Below, piece after piece: positions 53,480-59,698 of a stretch of 59,698 bases of DNA; positions within the stretch are counted from its first letter, which is position 1; every line of letters begins with the position of its first letter. The translations under genes were made by a program, and so were the position numbers. Source of the DNA: Candidatus Competibacter phosphatis (lineage in GTDB: Bacteria > Pseudomonadota > Gammaproteobacteria > Competibacterales > Competibacteraceae); NCBI RefSeq assembly GCF_012939995.1, contig NZ_SPMZ01000027.1, forward strand, positions 1-59,698. The letters are read 5' to 3'. The notes below the pieces were generated by a model, which saw nothing but the letters and a program-made list of their open reading frames with translations, ran no database searches and was not told the DNA's origin.

Positions 53480-53569
53480 TGGCGGAGAGAGAGGGATTCG
53501 AACCCTCGTTAGAGTTACCCCTAAACAGCATTTCCAGTGCTGCGCCTTCGACCGCTCGGCCATCTCTCC
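53480..53569 (-). tRNA. tRNA-Ser (anticodon GGA)
   Basis: The 90-base RNA has acceptor stem GGAGAGA/TCTCTCC, D arm GCCGAGCGGTCGAAGGC, anticodon loop CTGGAAA within GCACTGGAAATGC, a long variable arm and T arm GAGGGTTCGAATCCCTC. The 3' GCCA is encoded. The long variable arm and GGA anticodon identify a serine tRNA reading UCC and UCU. Confidence 0.96.
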
Positions 53570-53665
53570 AAAACCTTGCCGCGTTTTCTGTTACGGCAAG
53601 ACATGGAAATATACTCGAAGCAACCGTGCCAAGGCAAGAAACCATGCCTCTGGCGGCTACCGATC

Positions 53666-55747
53666 TCAGTCCAGCCCTTTCATGCTCAGACGCACGCGGC
53701 CCTGCTTGTCAATTTCCAGCACCCGGACCTTGACCACATCGCCAACCGCCAGTTTGTCGCTCACGCTCTGCACGCGCTCCTCGCAGATCTGGGAAATATG
53801 CACCATCCCATCGCGGCCGGGCAGAATGGCCACGAACGCGCCGAAGTCCATGATCCGAACCACCTTGCCCTCGTAGATCTGCCCGACTTCCACATCGGCG
53901 GTGATCTGTTCGATGCGGCGGCGGGCTTCGTCGCCGGCCGCCTTGTCCACGGCGGCGATTTTCACCACGCCGTCGTCGGTGATGTCGATGGTGGCACCGG
54001 TTTCCTCGGTGATGGAACGAATGGTGACGCCACCCTTGCCGATCACGTCGCGGATCTTTTCCGGATTGATACGCAATGTGGTATAGCGCGGCGCGTACTC
54101 GGACAGTTCCAGCTTCGGCGCTTCGATGACCGCGCCCATCTTGTCGAGAATATGCAAACGCCCTTCGCGGGCCTGGGCCAGCGCCTGCTCCATGATCTCG
54201 CGGGTGATGCCGTCGATCTTGATATCCATCTGCAGGGCGGTCACCCCGGTGGTGGTGCCGGCCACCTTGAAGTCCATATCGCCCAGATGATCCTCATCGC
54301 CGATGATGTCGGTCAGCACCGCGAAACGGTCCTGCTCCTTGATCAGGCCCATGGCGATGCCCGCCACCGGCGCCTTGATCGACACGCCGGCGTCCATCAA
54401 CGATAAACTGGCGCCGCAGACCGAGGCCATCGAACTGGAACCGTTGGATTCGGTGATTTCCGACACGACTCGCACGGTGTAAGGAAAATTCTCCGGCTTG
54501 GGCATCACCGCCTGCACGCCGCGCTTGGCCAAGCGGCCGTGCCCAATCTCCCGACGCTTGGGACTACCGATCTGGCCGATCTCGCCCACCGAATACGGCG
54601 GGAAGTTGTAGTGCAACAGGAACGGCTGGCGGTACTCGCCCTCGATGGCATCGATGATCTGGGCATCGCGGTCGGTGCCGAGCGTGGTCACCACCAATGC
54701 CTGGGTTTCGCCGCGAGTGAACAGCGCCGAACCGTGAGCGCGCGGCAGTACCCCCACCCGAATGGAAATCGGCCGCACCGTGCGAGTATCTCGACCGTCG
54801 ATACGCGGCTGGCCGGACAGGATGCGCCCGCGCACGATCGCGCTTTCCAGCGTCGAGTAGGCGCCGTCGATCGCCTGCGTGGCCCAGCGTCCCGGTTCCT
54901 GAGCCGTCAGTTGCGCGCTCAGTTGCTCGTGGATTTCATGCACTCGCTGCTGGCGGGTCAGCTTCTCGGGAATTTGATAGGCTTCGGCCAGCGCGGTTTC
55001 GGCGATGGCACGCACCGCGTCCGCCAGCGCCGCGTCATCGGCCGGCGGCTGCCAGTTCCACGATTGCGCGCCGGCTTCCGCCGTCAGTTCGTTGATGGCG
55101 CGAATGGCGGCCTGCATCTGCTCGTGACCGAACATGACCGCGCCGAGCATGACCGCCTCGGATAATTCATCGGCCTCGGACTCCACCATCAGCACCGCCC
55201 GCTCGGTCCCGGCCACCACCAAGTCCAACTGCGAATCCTTCAACTCGCGGCGGGTTGGATTGAGCAGGTATTGACCGTCGCGGTACCCGACCCGGGCCGC
55301 GCCGAGTGGCCCCTGGAACGGCACGCCAGACAGCGCCACCGCCGCCGACGCGCCAAGCAACGCCGGGATTTCCGGATCCACCTGATTGTTCAACGACATC
55401 ACGGTGGCGACGATTTGCACTTCGTTAGTGAATCCATCCGGAAATAGCGGGCGCAACGGCCGATCGATCAGTCGGGCAGTCAGGATTTCGCTTTCGGAAG
55501 GACGACCCTCGCGGCGGAAAAAACCGCCGGGAATACGACCCGCCGCGTAGCTACGCTCCTGGTAGTCCACCCGCAGCGGCAGAAAATCCCGGTCTTCCTT
55601 GGTCTTCCGGTCGGCGACCATGGTGACCAGCACCACGGTATCGGCCATGTTGACCACCACCGCGCCGCTGGCCTGCCGGGCGATCTCGCCGGTCTCCAGC
55701 GTCACCGCGTGCTGGCCGTACTGAAAAGTTTTTTTGATGGGCGTCAC
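53666..55747 (-). CDS. pnp: Polynucleotide phosphorylase
   Basis: The 693-residue 3'-5' exoribonuclease has two RNase PH domains (for example [20 protein letters not shown] and [20 protein letters not shown]), a KH domain ([20 protein letters not shown]) and an S1 domain ([20 protein letters not shown]). It forms a trimer and takes part in RNA decay. It follows rpsO by 37 bases, the standard gammaproteobacterial order. Confidence 0.97.
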   Translation of the reverse strand: MTPIKKTFQYGQHAVTLETGEIARQASGAVVVNMADTVVLVTMVADRKTKEDRDFLPLRVDYQERSYAAGRIPGGFFRREGRPSESEILTARLIDRPLRPLFPDGFTNEVQIVATVMSLNNQVDPEIPALLGASAAVALSGVPFQGPLGAARVGYRDGQYLLNPTRRELKDSQLDLVVAGTERAVLMVESEADELSEAVMLGAVMFGHEQMQAAIRAINELTAEAGAQSWNWQPPADDAALADAVRAIAETALAEAYQIPEKLTRQQRVHEIHEQLSAQLTAQEPGRWATQAIDGAYSTLESAIVRGRILSGQPRIDGRDTRTVRPISIRVGVLPRAHGSALFTRGETQALVVTTLGTDRDAQIIDAIEGEYRQPFLLHYNFPPYSVGEIGQIGSPKRREIGHGRLAKRGVQAVMPKPENFPYTVRVVSEITESNGSSSMASVCGASLSLMDAGVSIKAPVAGIAMGLIKEQDRFAVLTDIIGDEDHLGDMDFKVAGTTTGVTALQMDIKIDGITREIMEQALAQAREGRLHILDKMGAVIEAPKLELSEYAPRYTTLRINPEKIRDVIGKGGVTIRSITEETGATIDITDDGVVKIAAVDKAAGDEARRRIEQITADVEVGQIYEGKVVRIMDFGAFVAILPGRDGMVHISQICEERVQSVSDKLAVGDVVKVRVLEIDKQGRVRLSMKGLD

Positions 55748-55784
55748 GAAAGCGTCCTATGCAACAAAAGATCGATGGAAAACC

Positions 55785-56054
55785 TCAGCGGCGCAGGCCA
55801 AGGCGGCTGATCAGATCCTGATAGCATTGCAGATCTTTCCTTTTCAGGTAATCCAGCAGCTTGCGGCGCTGGTTGACCATTTTCAGCAATCCACGGCGGG
55901 AATGATGATCCTTCTTATGATCGCTGAAATGCGATTGCAGGCCGTTGATACGGGCGGTCAGCAGCGCAACCTGCACCTCCGGAGAGCCCGTATCGACAGG
56001 GCCGCGCTGAAAATCCCGCACGACCTGAGTCTTTTGTTCGATGTTGAGCGGCAT
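55785..56054 (-). CDS. rpsO: 30S ribosomal protein S15
   Basis: The 89-residue protein starts [16 protein letters not shown] and contains [36 protein letters not shown] and [12 protein letters not shown], all conserved in S15. It binds 16S rRNA in the central domain. An ATG at 56069 is in frame but adds five residues not found in S15. Confidence 0.97.
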   Translation of the reverse strand: MPLNIEQKTQVVRDFQRGPVDTGSPEVQVALLTARINGLQSHFSDHKKDHHSRRGLLKMVNQRRKLLDYLKRKDLQCYQDLISRLGLRR

Positions 56055-56154
56055 AAGGTCAAACTCCAATTCGGATTCGATCCGTCAATTCAATAAAGTA
56101 AAGAATGTTAGCCTTATTCAAGGTCGGGCAACAAGTAAACCTTGTCACGGAACC

Positions 56155-57066
56155 TCGCAGGCCAATAACCGGCGCGGCGCGACCCGGCCATCGTCGAGGA
56201 TTTCGCCGATGCCGAAAAAGCGCTGTTCATCCTGGTACAAACGTACCCAGCCTTGGGAAGGCGCGCGCGGCGCCAGCACCGGCTGGCCCTGCCGTAAGTA
56301 AAAGGCGGCATCCCCCCCCACTCCGCACCGCTGGCCACTGCGTCACCGCGCTGTCCGAAGGCAACAGCTTCGTATCCAGCACCGCCAACCCCTGCTCGGC
56401 CCACTCGCGCAAGGACTCCAATGTCACCATCCTCGCGGCATCGTAGGGCTCCACCACAGTGCGGCGCAGCGCCGTAACGTGCGCGCCACAACCCAGTATC
56501 TCGCCCAGGTCGGTGGCCAGCGTCCGCACATAAGTGCCCTTGGAACAACGCAATTCGCACTCGAACTCCTCGTCATCCAGACGCAGCAGATGCAGCTCGC
56601 GGACGGTCACCTCGCGCGGCGCCCGTTCGACCTCCATGCCTTTGCGCGCCAGTTTGTACAGCGGCTGGCCATTATGCTTCAGCGCAGAGTACATCGGCGG
56701 GATCTGCCGGATCGCGCCCACGAATCGCCGCAGCGCCGCTTCCATCGATTCCCGGCTTAGTGGTCCCACTGGACGAACGGCCACCACTTCACCTTCGGCA
56801 TCGCCGGTCGTGGTGGTCACTCCCAGCCGGCAGGTAAATCGATAACCCTTGTCGGCGTTCAACAAGAAACCGGATAGCTTGGTGGCCTCGCCCAGACAAA
56901 TCGGCAACAGGCCGCTGGCCAGCGGATCGAGGCTGCCGGTGTGCCCGGCCTTGGCGGCCTGATACAAGTGCTTGACCGCCTGCAGTGCCGCATTCGAAGT
57001 CCAACCGACCGGCTTGTCCAGCAGCAGCACGCCGCTCACCGGACGGCGCGGGCGACGCCCGGTCAC
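56155..57066 (-). CDS. truB: tRNA pseudouridine-55 synthase (frame broken at a C8 run)
   Basis: The enzyme makes pseudouridine 55 in the T loop of tRNAs. It has the catalytic aspartate in AGHTGSLDPLASGLLPI, then GYRFTCRLGVTTTTGDAEGE, IRQIPPMYSALKHNGQPLY and CSKGTYVRTLATDLGE. The first frame runs off course after PAVRSGGG at the C8 run 56312-56319. With one base fewer it continues DAAFYLRQGQPVLAPRAPSQ, LYQDEQRFFGIGEILDDGR and RRLLACEVP to a TGA at 56155, a normal TruB end of 303 residues. I regard the break as a probable sequence error. It overlaps rbfA by 4 bases. Confidence 0.9.
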
Positions 57067-57467
57067 ACCGATTCCTCGGCGTCGTCCGCCGCCGGCTCGT
57101 CGCGGTGGTGGACGGCGTCGGCGGCCACTGCGGCATCGATCAGCGCCGACAGCCGGGCGGCGCGCTCCACCACCTCGTCGTAGCGAAACTCCAGCTTTGG
57201 CACGATACGGATGTGCATGCGCCGACCCAGTTCGCGACGCAGAAGCGGCGCGGCGCGGTTGAGTTCGGCGACCTGCTCGGCCCGCTCGGCCGGCTCGCCC
57301 ATCGAAGTGACGTAAATCCGGGCGTACGCCAAGTCACGGCTGACCTCGACACTGGTCATCGACACCAGGGTCAGTCGTGGATCGCGCAGTTCAGCGCGAA
57401 TCAGATCCGCCAGCTCCCGACGGATCTGCTCACCCACCCGACGGGTGCGGGAGGAGGGTTTCATCAT
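57063..57467 (-). CDS. rbfA: Ribosome-binding factor A
   Basis: The 134-residue 30S maturation factor has a KH-type fold. The core is RRVGEQIRRELADLIRAELR, DPRLTLVSMTSVEVSRDLAY and RRELGRRMHIRIVPKLEFRY. The start is ATG 57467 (or the next ATG) after GGTGGAG; the longer open frame upstream lies inside infB. Its stop overlaps the truB ATG. Confidence 0.95.
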   Translation of the reverse strand: MMKPSSRTRRVGEQIRRELADLIRAELRDPRLTLVSMTSVEVSRDLAYARIYVTSMGEPAERAEQVAELNRAAPLLRRELGRRMHIRIVPKLEFRYDEVVERAARLSALIDAAVAADAVHHRDEPAADDAEESV

Positions 57468-57492
57468 CGCTCGATCGCTCCACCGCGTCCCG

Positions 57493-59698
<2,206 letters not shown>

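Noticed and set aside
53335..53569. tRNA-Ser next to SRP RNA as an integration site
   Set aside because: No direct repeat of the tRNA 3' end and no integrase gene occur nearby; the surroundings are core genes.

Overview
The window looks like a chromosomal segment of a GC-rich gammaproteobacterium. The gene order infB-rbfA-truB-rpsO-pnp and dnaX-ybaB-recR, the bfd-bfr pair, RlmI and a small 4.5S-type SRP RNA all fit. The mix of polyphosphate kinase 2, ATP-phosphofructokinase, a PHA-synthase-like DUF3141 protein, acetate kinase with phosphotransacylase, and a glucan-active GH13 enzyme would suit a storage-polymer-cycling bacterium of the Competibacter/Contendobacter type. That placement is inferred from gene content only.

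Layout. Positions 1-7400 (+): the 3' end of a DUF3300-type gene, a decayed CoA-disulfide-reductase/rhodanese gene, and a complete RND efflux operon (adaptor, pump, outer-membrane factor) ending in a terminator. 7473-8288: a dead IS6-family element. 8327-31936 (-): a run of metabolic and stress genes, namely split ThrE exporter, Pfk, PPK2, membrane proteins, beta-carbonic anhydrase, DUF3300 protein, FabI, AckA, phosphotransacylase, DUF3141 protein, SulP transporter, a Tat-targeted Gly-Trp repeat peptide, a SnoaL-like protein, a monooxygenase-like protein and a sigma-54 activator. 32100-38810: an accessory island with a resolvase stub beside a 26-bp palindrome, HigBA-like and VapBC toxin-antitoxin pairs, and three insertion sequences. 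The insertions truncated an isochorismatase-like gene and a GH13 gene. 39-43.5 kb (-): bfr/bfd, lgt, rlmI. 43.5-49.6 kb: an unusual locus with an HSP90-like ATPase divergent from a membrane protein, a zinc ribbon, a CHAT-STAND-TPR protein and a Uma2 nuclease. 49.6-59.7 kb (-): cytochrome c, HinT, recR, ybaB, dnaX, SRP RNA, tRNA-Ser and the core translation/RNA operon, with infB running off the right edge.

The best candidate for an undescribed system is the HSP90/CHAT-STAND-TPR/zinc-ribbon/membrane-protein/Uma2 locus (43502-49604). It resembles an NLR-like immune or cell-death module with its own chaperone. Second is the Tat-exported repeat peptide (28478-28757), whose GWIN repeats become visible only after correcting a frameshift. 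Third is the DUF3141-phosphotransacylase-AckA-FabI cluster.

Quality caveat: at least nine reading-frame breaks sit in homopolymers of 6-8 identical bases, including in truB, bfd and two transposases. Single-base breaks at such runs are more likely sequence errors than pseudogenes. Breaks that involve large deletions or IS insertions are probably real.
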